Of a stretch of 64,000 nt of DNA, positions 10,784 through 22,193 are shown piece by piece. A model generated the notes under the pieces. That model worked only from the letters and a program-made list of their open reading frames with translations, did not search any database and had not been told where the DNA came from. Both the position numbers and the translations under genes were made by a program. Numbering within the stretch: the stretch's first letter is position 1; every line of letters begins with the position of its first letter. This DNA is from Lasioglossum baleicum (taxonomy: Eukaryota > Arthropoda > Insecta > Hymenoptera > Halictidae): NCBI RefSeq assembly GCF_051020765.1, contig NC_134935.1:10603579-10667578 (forward strand), read 5' to 3'.

Positions 10784-13534
10784 GCCTCGCTAACCGTTCA
10801 CGTTTTCGCGTTTCGGCGCTATCACCTGTTCCTTTCCCACTTGTTAATACATACAGCTTCATTCTCCACCTTTGTTACGAGATAGTGAATTTGGCTAAAC
10901 GACTACAATTTGTCTGCGATGTGGCTCTGTCGAAAACGCGAGACACGCTGAATTTCACCGGTCCAAAGCATCAGATGCTCCTTTGTCTGAAATATGGAAC
11001 ATGCCAGTACCTCTCGCTCGAATACCGGGACTCTCCTCGGTAAACTACTAAACTGCCTGGAACACGAAGCGATCTTGCGTTCTCCTCTACCTCCCCCCTC
11101 TCCCTTTCCCATCTTGTTTCCCCCTCTCTCTCTCTCTTTCTCTCTGTCTCTCTTTTCCTCGCTGTTTCTCTTTCTCTATCTCTGAGCCATTTTACAACCG
11201 GCACTCCACCGTCTGAGGTATCGGGACGAGTCGTTACATACTAGAAGTGATTTGTCTATCGATCCACAGAATGAGACGCAACTGACCCACCGTAACATCG
11301 AGTGTTATTATTATTGCTATTATCAATGTGCTCGCACATTGCTGGGAAACATAATTACATGGATCGCCGAGTGATGTCTCACACACGTCCGTTCGGTGCT
11401 ACGATTAATTTTCATACGCCCCTCCGATGAATTGCGTACAGTCACTCTCAAACGATTTCAGCTTTTCTGACAAGCTAGATAGATTAGATTACTCTGGATG
11501 ATATAGTGGTGCTATAGTCTGAAGTATAAAAGAAAATAGTAAAAATTGGTTTTTACAGCTTCTTTATTTGGGCTCGTAACGATAATGTAAAAAATGTGTT
11601 TTCTTCATTCGTACAAGTTGTACATGCTGAACATTTCATCGAAATTGGTTTCTGTGTTCTAATTTATAATTTATAGGTATACCGATTATGAGACTGACTG
11701 TAGATTTTGCAAAACTTCTTATTTCTCTATGAATTTGTCGATACTCTTCGGGTGATAAAATTATTAGAGATGTTGTCCACAGTGCTGCTAAATGTACATT
11801 TCATTTTTGTATACAAATTGATTAGTTTAGATAAAACGAAAATGAAGGAATATTAGCGACTTGACTTGTGAGGATGCGATCGGCAAAACGTTGGGTAAGA
11901 AAATTTCGTTGCAACTTTCAAGTTCAGTGAATTGTAAGGCGTTAGTGCAAGAAAGAGTTTTTTTTATTGTTCAGGTTCGGAAGTTGGCTCTAACTGAACA
12001 TCCTCGGAGCATCGGTTCGACAAGGGCCGGGTTGTAACCGGTTAGGATCGTACTTATCGAACAAGACAGTTCATTAAACTTGGGCAAATGCATTTAGCTG
12101 CACTTCTCCCGCGACAAGACCGTTCTCGCGGAATCGGCGACGGAATAATTCCCGGGAGTCGGACCGGTCTGTCAGCCGGCAATTGGTGTCTTTGCAGTTA
12201 GTTACCATTGATTAGAGTGACTTCACCGACCTGTTAAACCGGCACGGCTTGGCTCGGCTCGGGTCGTGAATAAGGCTTGCGCGTCCTGAACAACGGTAAA
12301 GCGCTGTTTAATAAGAAATTATTTGCCGCTCATCCGCCGCCTAATGGCACCTCTTAAGACGGTATTTATGAACTTAATATCGACACTGCATAAAACACTA
12401 GCGCTCTGCTATACTCCTCAACGAAGCGCCTTTGTTTCGTGCTGAAGTTTGTTCGTCGTTCGTGTAGCTAACTAGTTAAATACAAAATATCTTTTTGTAC
12501 CTGGAGGGCATATGTACAATAAATGTTCTATAGATGCAGAAATTTTTGTACGACACATGCGAAAAAAATATCCCCCCAACTTAGTAATCTGATCTCGGCT
12601 CGGTATATCGGTGTGAACTACTACTAACGCGACGCGGAGAGTCGCAGTCGTCGGCACAGTTCAAACGCCCGTGCGTCATCACAATGTAACACCAATATTT
12701 AATCTTCTTTATTTATCATTATTTTTTTATGGAACTTTCAGCAACATATTCCTGGCATTTTTCTAATGCAAAATGATACCAAACACGATATAATTTCAAC
12801 TGTATTTAGTAGTTTAATCGATGATGAGAGTTTCGAACGCAGGGAAGGACATCGCATCGACAGTTGCCGGTCTCTCTTTACACCACGTACCAGCTCTCTT
12901 TACACGCGCTGTCCTTCTCTACGTTCGGCTCGGCCTTTGAAGCTCAAAAAATAGGTACCCATATGCGATAGAAATCCCACCGAGGCCTTTGCATCTATAG
13001 AAAATTTACTGTACTTTAAATCACAAAAAACAATTTTGCGAATTTTTTACGGGTAATGCTGAAATAAATGACAAATTTATCATATTTACAGATTTTTAAA
13101 TGCGAAAAGAGATATTTTTTGCAATAATCTGGTTATAAACTGATGGAGATACTCCAACGGTAACCCCTGCTCGTGGGGAGTGCTCCGCGACCGGAAAGAT
13201 AACTCTCGCAATTTTTTGCCTCGAGAAGTACGTACGGAAATTTCAATATGCCGTTTTTTGCAAAAATTATACACATTTGAAAAATACTTGTTACATTTTC
13301 AACCAACGAAGTCGGTGGGAAATTGCTTGTAACAAAGAAAGTATGCACCATAAAAAAAACTGCACGTACTGCTCCAACTACTGTTGGAATATAAATCTCA
13401 AAAATTTTTGGTTTATTGTTCGAAGTAAAAAATTGTGGAAGTTCTGAATGGGGAGAGTTGTACCGCTGTCATTTTATAACAAAATTATTATAAGAAAAAT
13501 GTGGTCACACTTCATTTTTGTATAATAATGATCT

Positions 13535-13680
13535 GTAGTCTCTATAAGAAGTAGAATAGCCACGCCATAATCAGACGCGCTAGCTGATGTCTGTTCAACA
13601 CGTTCCGTGCCGCGTGTATCATCGATGGCGCATGTTAAACATGTGATAAATGCTGATATGGTTACGTGAACATATTTTAC
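13535..13680 (-). repeat. Dispersed 150-bp repeat with conserved frame, copy 2
   Basis: The minus-strand frame reads AFITCLTCAIDDTRGTERV and diverges after that. It lies 3.4 kb from copy 1 in direct orientation. Confidence 0.5.
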
Positions 13681-14160
13681 AATAAATTTAAGACCGAAGC
13701 ATATATTGTTATTATGTTTTATGAAGAATAAATTGATGAAGAATAACTTACATTTGTGAAGAAATTGGCTGGGTGAATTATAAAAGAATAACATATGAGA
13801 AAAATTTCAGAATGTTGTAACGTTGTTCTTAATGGAACAAAATCATTACGGGATGAAATCAATTTTTATTTTACTCCTGCTGCCCACAATTAATGCAGAA
13901 CATTATTATATTGCATAAAGATCCGCCGTCTAGTAATGATGTTATACAGAAACGTTTTATTAAATGTGTACACACATCACGTACGGAGCTGTTTGACAAT
14001 GGTTATAGATGATCTAGATAGTAGTTTTCAATTGTGCATCTCCAGTGGATATCCTTAACAGATATAAAGCGTCCGACAATTTTCGATAAATCATGCTCAG
14101 TGTTGGAATAGACAGGACTTGGTGCGCATCTAACAACGCGAAACGTAAGACGGAAAAAGA

Positions 14161-14166
14161 TTTATT
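14161..14166 (-). terminator. Possible polyadenylation signal of gene A
   Basis: AATAAA on the minus strand lies 81 bases downstream of the gene A stop codon. Its position suits a short 3' UTR, but such hexamers are common in AT-rich DNA. Confidence 0.45.
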
Positions 14167-14246
14167 CCCGTTGAAAGGAAGACTGACGCATGCCGGGATG
14201 AAAGGAGCAGCTGGGTCCGTACAGAAGATGCCACTTTGGCGTGGTT

Positions 14247-14403
14247 TTAAATGAATTGTTCATAAACGGTGGAAATTCGATCCAAAATCCCGAGACCGTC
14301 GGGACACAAAGAATAGATGGTCGAACAGTTTTCATGTCTTCTTCCAGCAGCCGTTGCATCCAAATATTCTTGATCCATATCCAAAACGTTCCCGTCATCT
14401 GGA
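14247..14403 (-). CDS. Gene A exon 4 (C-terminal cysteines, stop)
   Basis: Phase selects the TAG acceptor at 14404-14406; using the nearby CAG would give an immediate stop. The exon is 157 bases, identical in length to exon 4 of genes D and E. It encodes EYLDATAAGRRHENC and YSLCPDGLG, ending EQFI and TAA. Confidence 0.87.
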
Positions 14404-17400
14404 CTAGAAACGAATTCCGCGATTACACAAGCTTCTCGGTGAATAAAAGTTATTGATCCATTTTACCTGAACAGCAAGTGCAACAGTTCACCAATCAGAC
14501 CCTCGTCTTTCAGCGGTGTTGCTGCTGCTTCACAGATGTCCCTTTTCAGGCAACTTTTCCCGTCGATGCCTTTCCTGAAAACGTTTTATCGAGTGGCATA
14601 ATTAGATCTCATCAATTTACTGGAGTTTATTACTGAGTTACAGCTGTAAGCATTATTTGCATTAAATCATTCCGAAAATTATTATTCACCTCTTGTTATG
14701 AAAATTAATGTAAAATTTGCCAGAAAATGTGTATACTATATTATACGTACTTATACAGTTAAATCATTAAGATTAATTCATTCTTTTATATCCATTTTTA
14801 TTTTTATATTCATCTTAGGAAATTGAGATCACGTGAGTGGAAGTTCACGTGAAATTAACAGAAAGATCTGACTCGAAATTCCATCGTAAAGAATTGAAAG
14901 TCAGTTTTCAAGATGTAAAGCTGTAAGGGAACGCTAAAAATTCAATCTCTCAAAGCCGTAATCCCGGTTTCCTCTAAATTCGACATCCAGTTCAAATCGA
15001 ATAAGGTTTTCACCTGTCCAGTTCGCTCTTGAGAATATCATAGACAGCTGCTCTCTCGTTCCAACCGGCATTTCTCCGTCGTCGCGACAAACCCTCGAAG
15101 AAATTGGTGAAGAAGGTCGCGTTGTCAGGCAGGCTGTATTGGAATTGTATGTTCTGGCCGTAGACCAAGGTCCTACCAGGTATTTGCACCGGCACTGCGA
15201 CTCCGATCAGCAGCTTAAAGATACAAACGAAAACGAGTTTTTAGCGATTTTTCACCATTTCGATCGTTTGTAACTCGTAAACCAATTTACCAAGTCCGAT
15301 GAAATTTACAAAACACATTTTTCAAACTTCTGTTACCAGCTCAAATATGAACGGTGTAGAAAACAATTTTTTTACTATTTTCTTTTGTAATTCCGGCTAA
15401 ACATAGTTCTTCCAAAATTTTCATTAAGTGTCGTCATCTATCAAGCTGAAGACTTTCATAAAAAAAGTTATTATATAAAAAGTATGTACGTATCTGCTTC
15501 AAATTTAGGGGAAATTTGTAGATGGAATTCGACTGGAGCATCGGGAGACTGAACTCGAGGAAGCTGCAGCCGTCGAATACCAGGAAGCTGACCGTGTTTA
15601 TCGGTTCACCGGCGAACATCTCTCTTGATTCCGAGGGAATAGAAAAATAAGTTCCGTCGCCGAGGTTCGGTGCGAGGAAAGAATCAACGAAGGAGAGAAG
15701 GATCGATGGGAACGGAAGAAACAAACGAGCTGGGCTCCAGTTCCAGCCACTTTCAGCCCGTTCATTTTCATACGCGATGGAGCAATTTGTCCGCGACGGA
15801 GGCCCATTCATCGGTTGAAAGGGAGACCGGGCGAAAAAATTCATCACCGAAAGTACGTAAGCGTGTAAAACAGCCGGAGAATAAAAGCCGGCCGTAATCC
15901 GGCTTTCTTTGGCCCGGGAGAAACCGGATCGTCTAGAAGTTTGATGATGTCGCTCTCCTGTTTTTACTCGGTGTCTTCGGCTCGGGCTCGGGCACCAGCA
16001 TGGGCGTGACCGTCAAAAGAAGCCAAGCGCAAAAGGACTACAGCAACGCGAACGAATGCAATAACGTTTCGCGTCTCCTTTGCCGTCGTCGATAAAAGCG
16101 AGCTCAGTTACACGAGCTAAACGAATCGAAGGGTCCATCGCGGAAACGTTAGCTGCGAGGAAAGATGGCCGCGGCGTTCCTCTGCGAAAGGGACAATGGA
16201 CTGTGGACGCCACTTACAAGATTTCATTTTTCTACGTTCGGCGCGGTCGGCGAGATCACAAAAAATATTAGAACTACACGATCTAAGAAACAGCACGGAC
16301 CCGATGGTTTTTCTTCGACTAGACTAGTATAAGCTAAAAGAAGTTAAAGAGATCTTCTTTCTTTGTGACTTATTCGGCATTGTGCTATATGATGCAATTA
16401 CACGGTTAATTTAGTGTAAAAAAGATGTAGTCACGAACTGGTATAAGTGTGCCTATACTTAATTCTAAGAAAAGATTATCGATTTCCCCGAAATTCTATC
16501 TTTAACCATCTAATTAGTAGAAGAAAATCTAGGCACAGTTTCAGAAAGCAACCGTCTGATATTGTTTGATTCAAGGCGCACTCTTTTCCAGGGAACCCTA
16601 GTTCAGCTAGCGTTTGCCATCTTCCGCTTTATACCGTGGATCGACCGCTTCGTTCATCTTCCAACAAATATGTTTTCTTGACTTTTCCTGGGAAGAGCGG
16701 TCCGCTGTTCGAGATCCTGAACGATCTCAGTCGCATCCGGATCGCGTCCGCATCTCCCACGTTTATCCGGCTGCATTTATTTCTGTCGGTCCCTCGGGAC
16801 GCGCAAAATACCATGCAGATTCCAGAATAAGCACGATTTCTTTTGCCCGTCGAGCAAGGCCATTTTTACCACGCTTATTTGCTGTTCCTTTGATTCCGTT
16901 TCCCCAGACTTTTCATTTCATTACATCCAGCACATTTATCCTCCTTCCGCGACGCTTCAAAGACGATGCGCGGAGAGTCCGCGGGGTTTAAGGGGCAAGG
17001 GAAGAACTTCTTTCCCTATCCAGTCCCTTTTGAGATTCCTTCCCACACCCTGATCCCGACTCTACCCCGTCCGCTCTTCACCTTCCGGTCGTCGAATTCT
17101 TTACACTTGCAAAAGTTCCGTTTAACAATCCTGCGAAGTTCGCAGGCGAGAGAAGTTTCCCTTCTCCCGCGGATCCTCTCTATCTGGCAATTACTTTTCT
17201 TACGCAAAGAACCGCCGTCGCCAGGCCTGCTTTAATATCAGCGCGTCCTTAATCGATCGCTCGATCCAAATCCGCCCTGTTTCGAAAACTGGCGCACGGT
17301 GTGATCCGCAACATCGTTTTGGCAGTTAAATGTTCCGTGACCCTTTTACATTACTTTATACAAATAACGAGAATGTGTCTATCTCCAAATTTTCAGCCTT

Positions 17401-20400
17401 TTTTGTATAATATGCACCCAAAGGAATAAGTTAGCTGAATTGTAAATTAAAAATATCGGAAGGCGTTATTTTGTCTCGTAAATCTGGCGTAAATATAAGG
17501 TAAAATGATTTCTTATGGTTTTACCGCAGCTGCAGGAGTGTATTTCTAAGGAAGGACAAAATTCTCAGTAGAATACACTTTCCATTGATTTTGTTATACG
17601 TAATACAGTTTTGTCGCAGGGTGCATGATGAAGGAATTGACGAAGTTGATGTAAAACATGGGATTCAGTATTGGAATAACCCGTTGAGACGACCCGAGTG
17701 TTTAAATCATCATCAACCAGGTAGAAATCGGCGCCGTCTTGTTAAATAGACCGAGGATAACGAATAACATCGTTTTTACTATTTCTCTCGACTCTACGAC
17801 GTTATGTCGTTTATTCAAGGTTCTAGCACGCTTGAATTCGAGTTGCTCGCCGAGAGCGATGCGCCATCTTATAACCGTACGGTTCGTTCTATTTGTGCAA
17901 ACGGATTCAAAGGGAACGGCGCGGCGCGGCGGCGGCGGCGGCGCCGGGGAATCTCGACACCTCGGCACGAGCGGGGAACGGATATACGAAGCACGGGAAA
18001 CGCGAAGAAGCTCCTCGCGTTTCGAGCGGCCCCGGCTGGGCTGATAGGAAGACACAAGGGGGAGAAATGAAATAAAGCCCGACAAAGGGTGGGAGCAAGA
18101 GGGAACGGAAAATTACAGCGGGGCCGCGGCCCTTTTTTCCCATTCGTGGGAAATTTAGCCGGCCTCCGCGAACGCAGTCCTCGTATTTCAACTTTTGAAA
18201 TACCGCTTAACCCCCATTCGTTCCCAAGATATTACGGCGTCGGTGAACTTTCTTTCTTCCTGGTGCTCCTTCCTTCGCTTCTCCACTCCCCGAACCTTTA
18301 TTCCACCCACTTCTTCTGCTCGGCTCTTCATTTGCTTCCCACCTCACTGCCATTTGCTTGCCAACTTGTATCGCGAATCGCTACCCTACGATTTCCGCGA
18401 AATTTTCGGTCGAGCGGCCAGTCTGACGTTGCTTTTTCTGTGTCACATCAACAAATTTGATGTTTCGACTTTCCTCCAAGACGATGATATTCCCTTCAAA
18501 ATAGCGCTGAAAATCTTACTGTCGTCTCTCGTTCAGAGTTGGGCATTAATCGATTAAAATTTTAATCATGATTGATTGATTAATGCTTCTTCGAAAAATC
18601 GACGATTGGTTCAATCGATTGGTGAAGTTAATCGTCAATCGTTGATTAAAAGAAGAAATCATCGAAAAATCGACGATTGAATTAATCGATTGATGAAGTT
18701 AATCGTCAATCGTTGATTAAAAATAGAAATCATTGAAAAAAACATAAAAGCACGTAAACAGAGTTTATATTATAGACCGAATGACAATACACCCAAACTC
18801 AGTTTACATTTTTGTCAGTATTCATATACATATAGTTTTGATTCCGTATTTCATTTCGAAATTTCAGCAGTTAATCATTAATCAATTATCGGATTGACGA
18901 TTACAATTGAAAGGAATGTAATCGTTAATCGCAATTAACGACTAAAGCAGAAATTTAATCGTTAACCGCAATTAACGATTGATTAGTATTTAATCGATAA
19001 CCGCAATGAACGACTAAAGTAGGAGATTAATTGTTAATTGCAATTATCGATTGAAGTAGAAATTTAGTCGTCAATCGTTGATTAAATTTTTGCCCAACTC
19101 CGCTCTCGTGTTATTACTTTAACGTCATACATTAATGTGGAATACAGATCGGTACGGATAATCGAGGTTCCACTGTATCGTGGATTAAACGAGTATACGT
19201 CATCCTAATTGTGTCGTGCTTGGTATCGTTTTAATCGGGAAAGTTTCAGGAATCTGTTGGTGAAAGTTGCACAACGAAACAATGAGAAACAAACAAGTAT
19301 TATCACTGAATCTTTCAGGGAAACCAAGGGATATTGTAACAGTACTAATGTAATGTTCAGTGTTAGTATTGTTCGAACAATAATGTTCAAAGAACAATGG
19401 TCAACTAACAGCTGTTCACAAATCGTCCGGTTGGGTGGTTGACTTGTATGTGCTTTCGGAGGAAACTTGTGAAGGACGCGTTCGGGGTTCGATAACGCAT
19501 ACTTTGGTGGACATAACTGATCGTTAGAATGCGGAAAAGCATGAAAGAAACGAGAGAAGCGATCGAAGTATCGAGAACCCGACGCCTCCAGGTCAATGCG
19601 CAGGCACGAAGCAAGCAGGAGCGTGTCGCAGCAATTTGTCGAGAGGCAGGGGGCCATAAAATCGTCTTACCCTGTCTGATCGACGGAGGGGCGGCGGGGG
19701 GATCAGCTGATTGGGGGATTTCGCGGGGCTCTGCTCGACACGGCAAATATTTCGATGCTCGCATTAAGGAAGCGGCCGGGGACGGGAAATAAAATCCACC
19801 GTTTCTGGGTCAGTGTGTATCTAAACAGACGGAGCCTGCACTGCGTCAAAAAGCGCGACATCAAAGCGCGACGAAAAAGAAGAAACACCGGCGAGAAGGA
19901 GGAGGACGGAAGGGCGGAAAGCGCCGCGAAGAAGCGCAACGACTTTCAATTACTTCTGTCTCTTCGCGCAAACGAGTACGCGCGCCGAGACTCGGCTCTG
20001 AGGTCTTGCTCGAGGAACAATTAAATGATCAAGCACGCGTCTCTTTTGTGCCATGAACGCGCAAGACTGGTCTGATCGAGCCGCAAAATGTCAACCGGGT
20101 ACTTCAAAGGAGGGCGTTCGGCTAGAAATCAACTAGTAATTATACTCTCTTCAGATAAAATTACGTAGTGTTACATGATTTTTTGGTACTATAAAGTTAA
20201 TTTCGTATTTACATCTTTCCTGAAAGAGATTCTTTTGTTAGGAATTATCAAATTGTTGTGTAATTTGTGTAGCCACGAAGTTCTGTTGTGAGATGTTCGA
20301 ATTGTACAAGCAGAATAAATTGCTTAAGTCAGACAAGAATTGTGATATTGACCAGACCAAACAAGTGCATCCTGTAAATAAGGAACGGAGAATAGTTGTG

Positions 20401-22081
20401 TCTTGAATCAGACCAGTAGAATAAACTGTATAAGTCAGACAGGAATTATAGCAGTAAGATTAGTCACAGACAAGCGCTGTTGACTCTCTCTGTCTCTCTC
20501 TCTCTATAAATAAGGAATGGAGAATAGTTGTGTTTTAAATCAGACCAGTAGAATAAACGATAAAAGTCAGACAGGAAGTGTAACAATGATATTAGTCAGA
20601 CAAGTGCGAATTTTTCGAACGGAGTCGCATTATTAATTGTGTTATCCCAACGCGAGGCAGCAGTTAGAGCGTCAACGGCATATTTACGCGGCCCGCGATC
20701 CTATAGAAATCCGGTGCAACTGGAACGGGAGCCGCGAGTAATTGGGAATGCCAACGCCAACGACTATCGCCAAGGCAAACAGGACACTACAGAAAGAGTT
20801 GCCCGATTTAATTAGGAAATTTTAGACGTGGACTTTGGGTACGGCTCGAGTTAATTATTGGCCGTGGATCGGCTCGGAGAATGGCAAGCCAAGACGATTC
20901 GCTCTATTTAAAGTTTCCGCTATTTCCCGTTTCGACGTGGTCGGAAGAGAGAGGGTTGGGTTAAACGCGTCGCTGTTCTAAGTCTCGGCGTCGAACTCTC
21001 GAGTTCGGTTCAGTTTGTGTACCGTTTCTGGCTACCGATTCCCTTTATGTCCGTTCTGCAGAATCAAGCCACCACGGGTAAAGCGTTTAACGGCCGTCTA
21101 ATTAATTCCTCCCTGACGAGTCCGACATCGGAGATGTTAATTGCGCAAGGGGGAATCAGTCTTTCTAGCCACCGAGCAACTTCGCCGTCGTGGCAATTCC
21201 TTCCGAGTTTTTGCCGTTTTTTCCCCCACCCTCTTCAAAAACTACTCCGAACGTTGAATATGGTTCGGCGGTGGATAGCAGCCGTGGACTATCGTCCGTG
21301 GCCGCGCCAGGAAAAATGAAGGCCGGAACCGCCGCGCCGACGGAATGGGTGCAAAAGACGTATAAATTGCACTAGCCGTCTTCTAATCAGTTCATTCGGC
21401 TAGGCCACTGCGAAGTTCACTCGACTCTCCATCGAAGTTTCCCCTCGGGTATTTTTCAGTGAAACGAGTCACGAAAGCCTGCTGATTCGGGATATCTGAT
21501 CCCGAGAGTCAGTAGTGTTTGACAAGCTTTCTGACTATTTGTTTTTACTCCTTCACCCATCAACGATGAGAATCACTTGTAGTATAATCCTGCGATCCCT
21601 ATTAAATTAAAAATAATTCTCACTAATCTGACTACTCTTGTTGCTTAACAATGAATCGTCGCTTTCTACTGTAGTACAACAAGTTCGCTTTGTATGAATC
21701 GTTCCAAGAAGTACCGTGAAAAGAAATCCAGGTCTGAATATCAACTGATAAATGCAGTAAAAGCTCTGCCGGATTGGCGATCCGTCACACGGTGGATCGC
21801 ACAGTATCAACTCGACGCTTACAGCTGTAACCGTACGTGAACTTGGCATAGTGTATTTCTCGAAGAGCTTATCAGAACGACACGTAACCAACCCGGGCCG
21901 GTGGCGACGCGTTAGCATTCATCGGAATGTGAATACATACCTTGAATGTGCCGCCGAAAGGGTTAACAAGTGGCGGAGGATACAGCAGTTGTCTCTTCTC
22001 ACGGGCTTGCTCGCCGACGCGGCTTGAAATCCCGTCCATCCCGAGGCACAGCAATAGAAACACTGTCCACTCCGCATGCAT
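14247..22081 (-). CDS. Gene A: DM4/12 family secreted protein, 201 aa
   Basis: Four exons (21941-22081, 15014-15213, 14467-14574, 14247-14403) splice to 606 bases with one stop. A signal peptide (MHAEWTVFLLLCLG) is followed by a dibasic, furin-like site (REKR) directly before the conserved domain start QLLYPPP. The domain reads GGTFK then LLIGVAVPVQIPGRTL. A glycosylation sequon NAT follows in SLPDNATFF. The paired-cysteine motif is DGKSCLKRDICEAAATPL. The last exon has ENCSTIYSLCPDG and ends EQFI. Length is typical of the family. Intron 1 is about 6.7 kb and full of transposon remnants; intron 3 is only 63 bases. A 112-base 5' UTR intron appears to end immediately before the ATG. A possible AATAAA signal lies 81 bases past the stop. 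Molecular role is unknown; secretion is inferred from the signal peptide. Confidence 0.87.
14467..14574 (-). CDS. Gene A exon 3 (C-x5-CE motif)
   Basis: The acceptor is TTTTCAG and the donor GTAAAA. The 108-base exon encodes KGIDGKSCLKRDICEAAATP and ends ELLHLLF plus two bases, the standard end of this exon in the family. Confidence 0.88.
15014..15213 (-). CDS. Gene A exon 2 (domain core, NAT sequon)
   Basis: The exon is 200 bases, from an AAG acceptor to a CAG/GTGAAA donor. It encodes LLIGVAVPV, QFQYSLPDNATFF and ends KSELD plus two bases. The AAG acceptor is slightly unusual but joins without gap to exon 1. Confidence 0.85.
16267..16330. repeat. 66-bp mini inverted repeat, copy 2
   Basis: It shares GAACTACACGATCTAAGAAA and CAGCACGGACCCGATGG with the copy at 50967; its right end is degraded. 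Confidence 0.6.
18534..19102. mobile_element. hAT-like element with 8-bp target duplication
   Basis: Ends are CAGAGTTGGGCA and TGCCCAACTCCG. The flanks CTCTCGTT and CTCTCGTG match at 7 of 8 positions. The interior is built from repeated ATCGATT / TTAATCG words, so it is almost entirely self-complementary. Non-coding. Confidence 0.72.
20311..20620. repeat. Imperfect tandem repeat, about 135-bp period
   Basis: The blocks AATAAGGAA(C/T)GGAGAATAG, ATCAGACCAGTAGAATAAAC and GTCAGACAGGAA recur at about 20376 and 20511, with a degenerate earlier unit. A CT microsatellite separates units. Confidence 0.6.
21361..21393 (+). promoter_or_regulatory. Core-promoter-like TATA plus initiator, plus strand
   Basis: TATAAA at 21361-21366 is followed 28 bases later by TCAGTT (A at 21389), the arthropod initiator with standard spacing. 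No recognisable downstream gene was found on this strand, so it may be chance. Confidence 0.28.
21941..22081 (-). CDS. Gene A exon 1 (signal peptide, furin-like site)
   Basis: This exon has 47 codons. The ATG is the first base after a TTTATTCAG acceptor, so an upstream untranslated exon is likely. It ends NPFGGTFK at a GTATGT donor in phase 0. GGTFK is the normal lead into the next exon in this family. Confidence 0.82.
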
Positions 22082-22193
22082 CTGAATAAATATGTTCGTC
22101 CCGCGTGTTCATTATCCCCCATTTGCAGCAACACAAGCAGAAACGCGGATAGCAGCGTGGCTCCCGAATTGTTGGAAACGCGACGTCACTCAC
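22082..22193 (-). other. Putative 5' UTR intron of gene A
   Basis: A strong donor (GAG/GTGAGT at 22193-22188) and an acceptor ending at 22082, directly before the ATG, define a 112-base intron. A TTTATAAA motif on the minus strand near 22500 could be a TATA box, but the distance to an initiator was not convincing. Confidence 0.42.

Larger units (their letters stand above)
9295..14246. other. Intergenic region between genes A and C
   Basis: It contains CT microsatellites, two foldback elements (9718-9966, 10448-10783) and two diverged copies of a 150-bp repeat (10079-10230, 13535-13680). A GC-rich stretch at 12000-12450 upstream of gene C has no convincing ORF. No gene was recognised. Confidence 0.5.
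15214..21940 (-). other. Intron 1 of gene A
   Basis: It contains a mini repeat at 16267, a hAT-like element at 18534-19102, imperfect tandem repeats at 20311-20620 and a plus-strand core-promoter-like motif at 21361-21393. GC-rich parts (16600-18300) carry many overlapping frames but no recognisable protein. Confidence 0.5.

Noticed and set aside
14247..14398. CAG acceptor at 14399-14401 for gene A exon 4
   Set aside because: It gives a frame that stops immediately; the TAG acceptor five bases upstream keeps the frame and the conserved residues.
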